Source of the DNA: Hemicordylus capensis
Taxonomy: Eukaryota > Chordata > Lepidosauria > Squamata > Cordylidae
Direction of reading: 5' to 3'
Length of the DNA stretch: 64,000 nt
Assembly (NCBI RefSeq): GCF_027244095.1
Contig: NC_069659.1
Coordinates: 30,722,501 to 30,786,500, forward strand
Positions 33,323-44,460 of the stretch are shown piece after piece (positions within the stretch are counted from its first letter, which is position 1; each line of letters begins with the position of its first letter). Position numbers and translations under genes: made by a program. Below the pieces are notes generated by a model. It made no database searches. It had not been told where the DNA came from and worked only from the letters and a program-made list of their open reading frames with translations.

Positions 33323-34544
33323 AAACAATTTAAAACTTAAAACAAGGTTACAAATATTAAAACAGTAAATCTAACTAACTAAAAGCCTGGGTGAACTGAT
33401 GTGTCTTGATCGACTCCTTAAAAGTTGTCAGAGATGGAGAGGCTCTTATTTCAACACGGAGCACATTCCAGAGCCTCAGGGCAGCAACAGAGAAGGCCCG
33501 TCCCTAAGTAGCCACCAGATAAGCCAGTGACAACTGTAGATGAACCTCTCCAAATGATCTTAATGGGAGGTGGGAATCATGGCAAAGCAGACATCTATCT
33601 ATATATATAATTATCTAAGGCATACCCATGGCTAATCCCATGCATGGCAGTTCTTGCGAGAGTTTGCAAGCAGAAGCACTATGGTGATTGGGCAGTGGAG
33701 ATTCCATATGCAGATAGGGAGGAGGAGCCTGTGATAGCAGAAGCACTGTGGTGATTGGGCAGTGGGGATTCCATATGCAGATAGAGAGGAGGAGCCTGTG
33801 ATGGTTAAGGTCAGTTGGAATGCAATTGTTACAGGTTGGAAGATGTTCTTGACTGTAGAGGAGAGGAGTGTGTGTGTGTAGGCTGCCAATATGTGAATTA
33901 GATGAGAAAACAAGATCTGTTAACTCAGGGAGAGAGAAAAGAAGGGAGGGGAAGAGAGCAAGAAAGAAGGAAGGGCGAGGGATGGGCCCGAGCCTGTCAG
34001 CGGTCTGAGGGGAATGAGCAGCCATGGCGGCACCTATTGGCAGCAAGGAAGGGCCCTGTCAACCACTGCTGCTGTTTGGAGCTACCGAGGCAATTGGCAG
34101 AGGCAGGCAGGCAGGCAGGCAAGGGACAGGCCCAGGCCTGTCAGTGGCCTGAGGGGAATTAGCCGCTATGGAGATGGCAGCATCAAGGAAGGGCCTGGTC
34201 AACCGCTGCTGCTGCTGCTGCTGCCTCTGTGGGGAGGAGCAGGAGCGAGGTTTGGTTAGGGAGGTCTCTGGGCATGGGAGCTGCAGCTTGGCCAATAGGT
34301 GCCATAATGCTACAGCTGCAACCAAGAGGGGTGAGGGGGGTGGAGTAAAGAGAAGGAAGATTGACCAAGAGGGGTGAGGGGGATGGAAGTAACCAGATGG
34401 AGGAGGAGGAGCAGGAGTGCAGGTCAGGTGAGGGTGGAGAGATCTCTGAGGTGAGGGGGGCTGTGGCAGGGGGTGAGAGGAGCAATCAAGTACTAGCGTG
34501 TAGATGTTCTGCATGGGTTAAGCTAGTTCTCTTAAATACCCTAT
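33323..34544 (-). mobile_element. L2-like LINE 3' UTR, split by a Helitron
   Basis: Pieces 33323-33593 and 34527-34544 rejoin to the same text as 18.36-18.52 and 29.28-29.46 kb (GTTGTCAGAGATGGAGAGGC ... TCTCTTAAATACC). A 44-bp SINE tail (33279-33322) precedes it. Confidence 0.85.
33594..34526 (+). mobile_element. Non-autonomous Helitron, 933 bp
   Basis: 5' end TCTATCTATATATATAATTA. The 3' end is a short stem-loop (CGTGTAGA / TCTGCATG around TGT, with G-T pairs at 34498-34516), then GGTTAAGCTAG, i.e. the CTRR terminus. It sits between A (33593) and T (34527) without target duplication, as Helitrons do. Removing it restores the L2 text exactly. Inside are a 68-bp unit repeated twice (33672-33802) and a purine-rich, CAG-rich segment of unknown origin. 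No Rep/helicase. Confidence 0.8.
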
Positions 34545-34990
34545 CCCAAAATTACTATAATGTTTTCCCTCAGTTTTCTCTTCTCCAGATTAAACATACC
34601 CAGCTTCTTCAACCATTACTCAAAGGACTTTCCAGACCTTTCACCATCTTTGTTGTCCTCTGAACCCATTCCAGCTCATCAATGTCCTTCTTGGCCACAG
34701 TATTCCAAATGGTTCTGACCCATGCAGATTATAGGGAAACAACTGCTTCTTGTGAGCTTGTCCAGTCCAGATCAGACTGAATCTTGATTTTGTTTTTTTC
34801 TAAAGTGTTAGCTATCCCCCTAGCTTTGTCTCATCTGCAAATCTGATAAGCATAATTTCTATTCGCTCCTCCGAGTCATTTTTAAAAATGTTGATCAGCA
34901 CAGGGCTTCATGTTTCCCCTTTAGGTGGGGTCAGTTGGCTAAATATTACCTTCTTGCTTTAAAAATACTCTATTTTCAGAATAATTCACT
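34545..34990 (-). mobile_element. CR1 LINE coding relic
   Basis: Plus-strand words such as CCATTCCAGCTCATCAATGT, CATCTGCAAATCTGATAAG and ATGTTGATCAGCACAGGGCT match the CR1 ORF2 region on the minus strand. Heavily decayed. Confidence 0.75.
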
Positions 34991-35393
34991 TTGTAGTATG
35001 ACCCAGGCCAAATAAAATCATCTTTTTGCAGATCTACTGTGATGGGGTTGTCAAAAATCAAACATATTGCATTCAGATATATGTACAATCTCTAGAGTCA
35101 TCTAGAGATGTACATATATGTATGCTTTCTTGTTACTGAACTTCAGTATTTATCAAAACTTCTTATCATGAATTTATTACCTACCGCTAAACTAGTTTGG
35201 CCACATCAACAGAAGACTTGTCCTGTTCTCTCAATCAGGAAATAGCTATAGAAATCATTAAACATGCCTGAGATAAATAAGGTAACTGGTAAGGTGTGAC
35301 AGAGATCAGATTTAGTTATTATTTCAAATGTCTGGTTCAGACAATACTGTTCAACTAGCCCTGCTCCCATTTGATTAAACATGAACACTTCAT

Positions 35394-35611
35394 AGCAATA
35401 GCAATAGCACTTACATTTATATACCGCTCTATAGCCTGAGCTCTCTAAGCGGTTTACAATGATTTTTAGCATATTGCCCCCAACATTCTGGGTACTCATT
35501 TTACCGACCTCGGAAGGATGGAAGGCTGAGTCAACCTTGAGCCCCTGGTCAGGATCGAACTTGTAACCTTCTGGTTACAGGGCGGCAGTTTTACCACTGC
35601 GCCACCAGGGG
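35394..35611 (-). repeat. tRNA-Thr-like SINE
   Basis: Minus-strand copy of the SINE at 17445 and 42057. The A/B-box head lies at the right (GCGCCACCAGGGGC) and the AATAGC tail at the left. Few differences among the three copies. Confidence 0.8.
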
Positions 35612-36455
35612 CTCATAAACACTCAAACCTTCCCCTCATGGTGTGCTGTTCCTTAACCACATAGTAACACAGTTCATCCAAAGTGCTCCATTACACACAC
35701 TCCAAATACTACCATATTTACCTAAATAGGACACCTCCAAATTTAAGATGACCTCCTTAAAAATAAATACAGGTTATACCTATATTTATGCAAAAGGGAC
35801 TGAATTTAATATTTCTATTTCTATCAACAAGGAACTTGGGGACAGAAGTGCACCTTCACATTTTAATAATGTGGGAGTGGGGCCACTGTGAAAGTATTAT
35901 CTGAACCCAATCCAAATTTAGTATACAAATGATGACCTTTATCCTATATTTCAATACATTTTGTCCATATGTAATATTGGAAGGAAGTTTATTTCTGAAT
36001 AAAATGTTTAAAATAATAAGCTCCAATTTTCCTATTTCATTTATACAGTAACCTGTACTTATGAAATAAAATTTCTTTTTTAAACATCTCCCACTTTTAA
36101 AAACATTTTAAAATCCCACTGTGATTCCTGATAATCAGAAGTGTACTGTCTCCACAGATGAAGACCGTACTTTTAGTTCTAGTACCCATTAGCCAGACAT
36201 AATTTCCATAATCATGGGGGTGGGGGGTAGTGTTAGTGGTAGTGGTGATAAAGTTGTTTGTGGCTGACATGCAGATTAACACTGCACACACGTTATAGAG
36301 AATGGGTATTTTCACTTCCCTTTGTAGCCTACTACATGTCCCTGAGAGCCATACAACCTTCAGGGACATATTTTGGGAGGCGCATAGGCTAGAGAAGAAA
36401 GGGAAGATCAGCAGAAACCCCCACTTTGCTGTAGCACATGTGCAGCATTAACTGT

Positions 36456-36459
<4 letters not shown>

Positions 36460-36507
<48 letters not shown>
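36460..36507. repeat. (TG)n microsatellite
   Basis: About 24 uninterrupted TG units. Confidence 0.97.
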
Positions 36508-36510
<3 letters not shown>

Positions 36511-36649
36511 TAAACAAACCCAAGGTAGGAACTCTACTTTTTGTGGAAGTTATGATTTTGGCAACGGCAGAGTTACCTGCTTGCATGGACAAAAAAAACT
36601 CTGCTTCCCTCCATTTCCCCAAAAGCTCCCACTTTTTTTCCAATGAATT

Positions 36650-37030
36650 TAGAATCAATTTATTACAGCCATAGGCCATACAGAGAACATACAAAGATTA
36701 AAACAAGATTAAAAGCAAAATATGCCAGCAGTAATATAATACATAATAATCAGGACAAAACAATAGCTCCTAAGAATTAGATCTTAAACAGGATCTTAGT
36801 CTAATAGCGACATAAAAGAATTTTGCCACCACCTTAGTAACCTCATTATCTTGATCCTCAAGACAAAAACAATGAAAACTAGCAATTTCAGCTTGTTTCC
36901 TCCCACCTCACCCCCCATTTTGTCACTCTGACAATATGATTCCAAAAGAGAACAAGAAGATTTGATTCCCCATAGCCAAGTCTGTTCCCATTGGGATAAC
37001 AGTCCCAAACAAAGCATTATTTGCAGGTGA
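36650..37030 (-). repeat. LINE 3' end (zinc-knuckle LINE family)
   Basis: On the minus strand the text reads EDQDNEVTKVVAKFFYVAIR, then a 3' UTR ending in GGCTGTAATAAATTGATTC. This resembles the end of the LINE at 44590 (VDNDIISVMARFCYIICKM). Confidence 0.55.
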
Positions 37031-37977
37031 ATCTAGTAAATCACATGTGCAAGGTATATCAAATAATAATAAATAATATTAATAATCTAAATTAATTATT
37101 TAGATTAGTCTAAATTAGTCCAAACCCAGCAAGGTCTGGTTCCCAAGTCATCTGCCCAACATTCACCACCCAACTTCAAATATAGGTTACAAATGGGCAG
37201 AAATGTTGGGCAGAAGGCTGTGGAACTGGACTTTGGCAAGTTCAGATGGCACACTTTCTGGGAACACACACTCCCCAGCAAGCTTTGGGTTTCCTCCTAC
37301 TTACCGTATTTACCTAAATAGAAGGTGACACTGAATTTAAGATGATGTCTCAAAAGACAGAGGTTAAATACAAGTTATACCTGTATTTTACCCAAAAGAA
37401 AGAGGACTCTGAATTAAAGATGACTCCCCAACATCTCCATATTTAACAGAAAATAATTGGGGGGGGGGCTTGTCTTGGATTTGCATAAATAAGGTGGCAC
37501 TATCAGCCAGTGTGAAACTGCTTGCTGAGTCTGAGCATTTCTTGACAGAGACCAGTTCTGTCAACTCTGACGATAGCTTACTTGAGTCTCAAGACAGGAT
37601 ATTTCTCAGCACTGCTGTCCTGAAAAGTGAGGATGCTGGGGAATGATTTTGGGATCAAAGCATATGCTCTGCTACTCAGCTATGACCCCCTTCTTCCACC
37701 CTCTGCAACAGTTCCATTAAAATTTTGTTTTCTCCACCTTGGTTTGCCAAGGAGTTTAATCTAGGACGTCCTCTAGTCAAACTGAGAATTGTGTCTGTTG
37801 ACCAACAAAACAAAGGTACAATGCAAACAAGCAAATGCAAATCCAGCATCAATGCAAATCCAACATCTTTCCAAAACAATGGAAGTTGGTGAATGCTTAC
37901 ACAAAGGATATGAGGTGGGGGAGAGTGTATATTAGGGGGGAAACCCACAATGGGATTCCTTTAGTTTGGGTGCTGAA

Positions 37978-38275
37978 AAGAACATAGGAAGTTGCCTTCT
38001 ACCAAGTACAACCATTGGTCTATCTAGCTCAGTATTGTCTTCACAGACTGGCAGTAGCTTCTTCAAGGCTGCAGGTAGTAGTCCCTATCAGCCTTATCTT
38101 GGAGATGCCAAGGAGGGAACTTGGAAGTTTTTGCATGCAAGATGCTCTTCCCAGAGCAGTCCCATCTTACAGTGGTCACAAACAGTCTCCCATTCAAATG
38201 CAACCAGGGCAGACTCTGCTTTGGAAAGGGGACAAGTCATGCTTGCCCCCACAAGACCAGCTCTCTACCCTATGC
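37978..38275 (-). repeat. 5S rRNA-derived SINE
   Basis: Minus-strand copy with body and head. The inverse of the head reads GGTCTTGTGGGGGCAAGC, then TTGCATTTGAATGGGAGAC, recalling the internal promoter region of 5S rRNA (GCTAAGCAGGGT...GGATGGGAGAC). Confidence 0.75.
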
Positions 38276-38552
38276 ACTAACTAAGTGGCACAGATGCTTT
38301 GCATTTCCTGATGAAGATATAGAACAAGTAGAATTTATACTGCTGTTAAGTCCATATTCTGCATGCGGGCAGCCCGCCACCCCCACTCCCATACCCCCCC
38401 CCCACTCTCTCTCTGTTGTTGAAATCTTTCACTTAAAAAATATATATATATATACTTCATTCCCTTATATTTTCCACACACACACAAAAAGAATAGTGTC
38501 CATCTGTTTCTTTCCCTTTCCCTTTCTGAGTTTTAGCATTAGTATCTGAAAA

Positions 38553-38892
38553 TGGGAACATAGGAAGCTGCCTTTTACCAAGTCAGACCATTGGTCCATC
38601 TACCCCAGTATTGTCTACATTGACTGTCAGTGGCTTTCCAAGGTTACAGGCAAAAGTCCCTCCCATCCCTACCTGGAGATGCCAGGGAGTGAACCTATGA
38701 CCTTCTGCATGCAAGCATACAGATACTTTTCCACTGAGCTATAGCCCCATCACCTAAGTGATCTACAGAGCTCACATGTGGTCACCCATCCAAATGCTAA
38801 CCCAGGCAGACTCCACTTAGCAAAGGGGGCAGTTCATGCTTGCCACTGCAAGACCAGCTCTCCCCCACTCCAAACCAGCTCTCCTCACCTGG
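38553..38892 (-). repeat. Composite 5S rRNA + tRNA-Ala SINE
   Basis: On the minus strand the order is a 5S-like head (GAGCTGGTCTTGCAGTGG, TTGCTAAGTGGAGTCTGCC, CATTTGGATGGGTGACC), a tRNA-Ala-like unit (GGGGCTATAGCTCAGTGG, GCATGCAGAAGG, GGTTCACTCCCTGGC), the shared body and a CR1-like tail (TTCCTATGTTCC). The clearest copy showing both promoter types in one element. Confidence 0.75.
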
Positions 38893-38972
38893 AGAGTGTA
38901 TAGAAAGAAAGATGATTGTGGCATCTACTCAGCATCAGGGAGAATGAAAAGAAGATACAGGGAGACTTTCGC

Positions 38973-39143
38973 CTTCAGTGAGAATCCATTAGCATGACCT
39001 TTGGGACAATATTCGATTTTCCTCCAATGACCACGTTTCCCCCCATTATCCACAAAGACAAATCCTGGAACAAAGCAGGCTTCTGCATCCCAGAGGTCAC
39101 AGGAAAGGATCAAGAAGAGCTCATTGCTGGTGGAAAGCTGCAT
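38973..39143 (-). pseudogene. VMO1: VMO1-C: orphan exon 1, exons 2-3 not found
   Basis: A 171-bp open exon with exactly the length and layout of the other VMO1 first exons. The signal peptide carries a charged residue (MQLSTSNELFLILSCDLW). The first repeat is GGKRGHWRKIEYCPKGHANG, then FSLK. The donor is GC (AAG then GCGAAAG) where A, B and D have GT. Text past the donor still matches D (CCCTGATGCTGAGTA). No exon 2 or 3 was found between here and VMO1-B exon 1. SINEs fill 37.98-38.89 kb. Either a truncated pseudogene, or a first exon that could splice over VMO1-B exon 1 into B exons 2-3 (same phase), which is speculative. Confidence 0.75.
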
Positions 39144-39199
39144 GGGAGGTAGCCTGTTCAATATCTCACGGCAGAAATAGAGCTGATGATAACAATAGC

Positions 39200-42050
39200 C
39201 TTAAGAAGAGAGGTTGCAGGGAAAGAAGGTATGCCCTGGGAATTTTGGCTAGATCCCTTCAAAAACTCCATGAATCCCATTTTTCAGTCATTGCCTGTAG
39301 AGGGAAGGGTAATTAATATGGGCTGATGGAATGAAGTGCCTGACTGCCTTTTTAAAAGTACATATTGATTCTGATCAACAGCTCAGAGTGGCTTGGAATT
39401 TGGACTGGATCAGTTCCATGGTCCGGACCACAGCACACCTGACAACCAGAAGTACTCTATACTAAGTGAAAGGTAGGGCAATAGCAGTGTACAGCTATCT
39501 TTATTTTGATCAAGGTGATGTTGAAGGAATTGTTCAACCCTACCAAAAATGCTCTGATTCCTTTTAAGGGCCCAGAGTAACTGGAAATTTATTTGCTTGT
39601 TTTAGGAAATCATAGCCCTTCCCTTCAACACAAATTAACCTGTTTTGAGACCCCAATTCTGGCTGGATCTCTTTGGAGACCAACCACACCTAGCAAAAAC
39701 TGATCCTTCCGATATCTGGGTGACTTGGCTGTGACTCCCTTGGCCATCATATGGACACCTTCACCATTTCTGTGGTCCTTTTCTGAACTGCTATAGTAAG
39801 AGTCACTGTACTGAGGAAAGGAGAATTTATAATTTATCTCCCAAATAATGAGGGACCATTTGTCGTTGCATACTGAGGATAGGGTGTGTGAACCTTGGGT
39901 GATGGCAGCAGGGTAGAAAAATCTGGAAGCCAAGATGGAGGAAAGCCAATAGTGGCTCTGGGTCAGCCACTTATCTCTCAGCCTAACCTACCTCAGAAGT
40001 TTGTTGTGAGGCTAAACATAACCATGTTTGGGTTCCTTGAACAAAGAGCAGGATACAAATGCATAAACAACAAAGGAGTCCCATGTCCCCCAGCAGGTTC
40101 GGCCCTTTTGTGAAAGAGAAGAAGAAACTGGATCTTTGCCAGATGTTAGAAGTGGTCCTTTCATGAGGCAAGGTGAAGTAGTTGCCTCAGGTGGCAGATT
40201 ATCAGGGTGCCAGCACGCCAATAAGATTTTCTCCACAACTGCCATCAGAGCAGCTCTTCCAGACTGATTTGGTCCTTGTAAGCTTTGGGGAAAGCCCCTT
40301 TCTTTGCACTCCTTGCAAAATTACAAGAAACACAAGGGAGGAAGAGGGGGCTGCTGGCAACCTTTCCTCTTTCCCGCACTACTTCCAAAGTTTGCAAGGA
40401 TCGGTATTGAAAGGGGGCTGGCCTCAACCAGGGTCATGAGGCAATGCAGCATTGAGCACCTCACCTCAGGTGCCACAAATCCTTGGGCTGTCCCTCCTCA
40501 TCTTTTCCAGCAAGATATGTGACTGAAGCAACCTTTGACGACCAAATGTCGGTTAGATAGACACGCTGCAGTCAAAACCGCAACATCAACAGAAACGTTC
40601 AGGAAGTGGGTGCCCCTCCCTCCTCTTACCTCACCCCTACAATTTTTAGCAATTCAATAACTGCTCAGTTGAATTCTTCCCCCTTGCATTTACCTCATTC
40701 AAGTCTGCCAACAACTGGTCAAGCTTATATTCTAGCTTGGACGAAGGTTTGGTCCACCCTTCCTCCCTCACCAAGCTGCTTGGAGCAGAGCAGTGCTTCA
40801 CAGTGATCACTTTTCCTACAGGAAGAATAGATAGGCCTTGGGCAGAGCAGTAAAATTATGAATGTGTGGGCAGGGCAGGGAAAGGTGGGACATGACATGT
40901 GGCTGAATGGCAGATGCTTAAAGGGCAGTTTGCAGTGTGGCTGAGGGCCCAGACCAGAGGAGACGTGCGGAGCCCTGCATGTGTCTGATGCCCAGGAGCA
41001 ATGCACCCACATGGGAGTGAGCCCCTCCTTCTCCACAGCCCTCAAGCCCTGAGCTACCCCACACCTCATTCTCTTGGTGGCCTCTGCCCCTTCCTCACCC
41101 ACCCAGCAAGTCTCAGGGCACTGAAGCCCCTGATGCAGGGAGCTGTAATGGTCCTGGTGCACCTCTTCAGCCCTGTGGAATGGAGGAGCAGGCAGGAAAG
41201 GCCTAGTGGGGGAAATACTGGAAAAGCAGCTTGGAGTTGTTTCCAGGAAGTCACTTATTCATTTGCTCAGTTAGATAAGGAACAATCTTTCTTTAAGATC
41301 TTTACACATTGAATGACTTGTACCGCAAACCCGTCCTTCTTCAACGAACAAGCTGTTTCCAACTCAGTGGGCAAGTAATTTCTTATTTTTTGCTCCCTGA
41401 GAGAATGCCATGGAGGTGGAAGCATCGGTGTGAATGGCTGAATCCAATCAGGACTGTAACGTTGCGAAGGAAAGGGTTAACCCTTTCCCGTGCACCATAT
41501 TCCCAATGAAAATCACATACACACAAAGCTACTGTTTTTCTGGATTTCTCACTAATCTACAGCCTTCAGCTTACAGGTCTCATTATTTCTGAGTCTTTTT
41601 CTGTTCCAGTCCCAAAAATGGCTGTTTTGAACCCACATACTCCTTTCATCAGCCTCTCGCCTTAGTTGGGAAGGTATCACCACTTGATAGCCACGCCATC
41701 TGTCAAAAGTAATGATTCCTACTTGGCCCCAGTGCATAATTTTGCTCCTGATCCCCTCTCACTCTTCCCTTCGTCTTCAATAACTCTCATCTCAGTCATC
41801 AATAGCCTCTTGCAGCAAATGCTTACATTGGATTTCATTCAGTAGGCAGTAACTGTAGCCTTTAGGTAAGAGCAAATGTAAAGACTACTCTTGCCTTAAG
41901 TGCTACTACAGTAGTCTTTGATGGCCATTCTTAGCCTGCTCAAGAGATCTGTTCAGAAGAGACAGCAGGAGAAGCTGGGTATGTTATTTGGGGAGGGAGG
42001 GGAGTATTAGAATTCATAAGTGTTAAAATGAAGTATGCAAAACACAAGAG
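39200..42050. other. Upstream flank of VMO1-C, paralogous to other units
   Basis: 39.64-39.90 kb matches the upstream flank of VMO1-D (54.32-54.52 kb) and more weakly B (27.84-28.0 kb). 40.08-40.15 and 40.75-40.90 kb match the blocks at 9.96-10.7 and 30.95-31.6 kb (TACAGGAAGAAT, TTGGGCAGAGCA). A MIR-like SINE piece lies at 39915-40075. No coding exon seen in the rest. Confidence 0.55.
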
Positions 42051-42056
42051 GCCATT

Positions 42057-42272
42057 CTGGTGGCGCAGTGGTAAAACTGCCGCCCTGTAACCAGAAGGTT
42101 ACAAGTTCGATCCTGACCAGGGGCTCAAGGTTGACTCAGCCTTCCATCCTTCCGAGGTCGGTAAAATGAGTACCCAGAAGGTTGGGGGGCAATATGCTAA
42201 ATCATTGTAAACCGCTTAGAGAGCTTCCAGCTATAGAGCGGTATATAAATGTAAGTGCTATTGCTATTGCTA
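42057..42272 (+). repeat. tRNA-Thr-like SINE
   Basis: CTGGTGGCGCAGTGGTAAAA through GCGGTATATAAATG and a GCTATT tail. Very close to 17445-17664. Confidence 0.82.
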
Positions 42273-42796
42273 ATATCATTGTCAACCATTTTGAATAAGA
42301 AAAGCTGAGGAAAAGAAGAAATATTAACAGCAGTGAAACTATAAAACAACAATCCAGGAGTGTCATTGGCATAGCCCATGGGGCACGGGCCCCGAATGAA
42401 TTGCTCAGAGCCCCGGATCTCATCAGCCACCTCCGTGACCTCTTCCAAGAAGGAAGGGCAGTAGTGGAGACACCTGCACGGAGGAGAGGAAAGAGCTCCT
42501 CGCCCTGACTAACTCACTGCTGAGTCCACCTTCATAGGTGCTGCATTATAGTGTTAGAGACTTTAGAAAACATGCATAAACATTATTGGAGGGGACCTTA
42601 TTGAGTTTTGTTATCAAAGCGGGGCGGGGGCTGTGGGCTCAAGCCTCAGATCTTTTAAGTACCCAGCAAAATCCCTGCAACAATCCCCATTATTCCAGCA
42701 TAAAATGAGCTGGGCTTCCCCCAGCAGCAGTAACTCTGCCCCCCACCACTTTTCACAAGCAAAAATATAGGGTTTTCCCTTTTGCTTAGAATATAA

Positions 42797-43010
42797 GCCA
42801 GCATGGTGTAGTGGTTAGAGTGCTGGACTAGGACCAGGGAGACCCGAGTTCAAATCCCCATTCAGCCATGATACTAGCTGAGTGACTCACTTCTCTCTCA
42901 GCCTAACCTACTTCACAGGGTTGTTGTGAGGAGAAACTGAAGTATGTAGTACACCGCTCTGGGCTCCTTGGAGGAAGAGCGGGATATAAATATAAAAATA
43001 ATAATAATAA
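42797..43010 (+). repeat. MIR/CORE-like SINE
   Basis: tRNA-like head GGTGTAGTGGTTAGAGTGC with a B box (GAGTTCAAATCCCC), the core TCTCTCAGCCTAACCTAC and ACAGGGTTGTTGTGAGGA, then GGGATATAAATA and an (ATA)n tail. Related copies at 47815-48035 and 39915-40075. Confidence 0.85.
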
Positions 43011-43027
43011 TAAAATAAGAAGAAGAA

Positions 43028-43118
43028 GAACATAAGAACAGCCCTGCTGGATCAGGCCCAAGGCCCATCTAGTCCAGCGTCCTGTTTCACACAGTGGCCC
43101 ACCAGATGCTTCTCTGCA
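43028..43118 (-). repeat. CR1 3' end fragment
   Basis: AACATAAGAACAGCCCTGCT and CCACCAGATGCTTCTCTGCA: the last ~90 bp of a minus-strand CR1. Confidence 0.85.
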
Positions 43119-43199
43119 TGAATAGTGAAGGAGTCACACTTGTTTTTGTAGACTTTACAGACACATCCAATTTCAGCTCTTTTTAATGCCATCTGTTAA

Positions 43200-44240
43200 T
43201 TTATGAATGGTTTGCAAGGATGCTTCTGGGCAGAGGCACCCTTTGGACCGGACTTCCGGGCAGAAGTCCGGTCCCCCACACCCTCGGGGGGGGGGATGCT
43301 ACCAAGGATGTCCCAGATTGGGTGGCATGGGCTCAGCCAGGCCTTGCCCGGACATGGCAGGGACTGCAGCTCATCCTCCTCCACCGCCTGAGGAGAGCCA
43401 AAGAGTGCCAGAGCTGCCACCAGCCAGCCTGCTGCCACCATCTCTTCCTCCACCTCCATGGACCTCGAGCACCTATGCCACAGCCCTGTCAGCGTCCATA
43501 CCCACTGGGTATGAGCCGCCTCAGCAGCCCCTCCAGCACCAAGCACTAGGGCACCCTCATGGCCACTGTGCTTGGGAGGGCTCCCTCCCTGGCCCCAGAA
43601 AATGGGGTGGAGAAATTGCAAGGCGCAGGGGCAGTTGTGCTTTGATTGCAGTGTGGACGGTCAGGTTGTGACTCCAGCACCAGGGTTGGCTGTGCCGCCT
43701 CCCACCACTCACCTGCACTGCATCAGGTGTTTCCCGGTCACCACCACCCTGTTATTTTCCTCTTGTGAGCTTCAGAGATAAAAGCAGGTGAGCCAGCAGA
43801 AGCTCTTTGTCTCCAGCCCAGGAAATTCCAGCATTCAGGAGGACGGTGAGAGCAAACCCCACTTTTTTCTCAGGGAAAACCCCTCCCTCTCCTCCACTCT
43901 TCCTCCCTCCCAGGTCTCCTCCTCTTCTTGCCACTGCTGCCATTTCGGCTGCCATCTCTTGCAGGTAAAACAGTACCAGGGATCAGCAGGCCAGACCCCC
44001 ACAACAGCCAATAGGTGGCTGACCAATCACTGCCTGGGCTGCTTCTTCCTCCTGCGCCTCCCCAGCAGAAACGTCTGCATTCCCTCTCCCTTTACCCTAC
44101 CCCGCACCTCCGCAGGGCACAGCCATGTCTGCCTCCATCTTCTCAGGAGCTGCCTGCAGCAGCACAGCAGACCCTGCAAACGAGAAGAATCACTTTCCTG
44201 AAATCATATTGGGTGGTGGTGTTGTATGTGTATGTGTGTG
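43200..44240. other. GC-rich segment of unknown origin
   Basis: About 1 kb, clearly richer in G+C than its neighbours, with long but unmatched open frames on both strands, a poly-G run near 43286-43297 and pyrimidine-rich stretches. No family, splice pattern or terminal repeat was recognised. It may be captured or retroposed host sequence, or simply GC-rich repeat. Confidence 0.3.
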
Positions 44241-44401
44241 TTGCAAATTACGGGGGGCGAGGGCATTCCAATCCCCTGGGATCTCTTGGATCTGGGCTGG
44301 ATTCCCTTCTGATTTGCTGCTGCTGCTTCTCATCCAAAGCTCCCCCCTTCTTCTTCTGTTTCCACCTTCTTCTTCTTCTGCCACCTTCTTCTTCTGTTTC
44401 C

Positions 44402-44421
44402 GTGTGTGTGTGTGTGTGTGT

Positions 44422-44459
<38 letters not shown>
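44402..44459. repeat. (TG)n microsatellite
   Basis: About 28 TG units with one extra G, preceded by a CTTCTT-rich run (44350-44395). Confidence 0.96.

Positions 44460-44460
<1 letters not shown>

Larger units (their letters stand above)
35700..37500. other. AT-rich intergenic stretch with paired unclassified repeats
   Basis: Two related pieces (from about 35710 and 37305) share TATTTACCTAAATAG, GAATTTAAGATGA and ACAAGTTATACCTGTATTT-like words. They look like copies of one unclassified repeat. Also here: (TG)n at 36460-36507 and a LINE tail at 36650-37030. No gene seen. Confidence 0.5.

Noticed and set aside
36455-36694. Open frames rich in Thr-His or Cys-Val
   Set aside because: Translation of the (TG)n microsatellite, like those near 44402 and 28811.
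27600-38900. Exons 2 and 3 for VMO1-C
   Set aside because: I looked for the conserved GGCATTCGCCTCTAC-like and GATGACACAGC-like words on the minus strand and found none in this interval.
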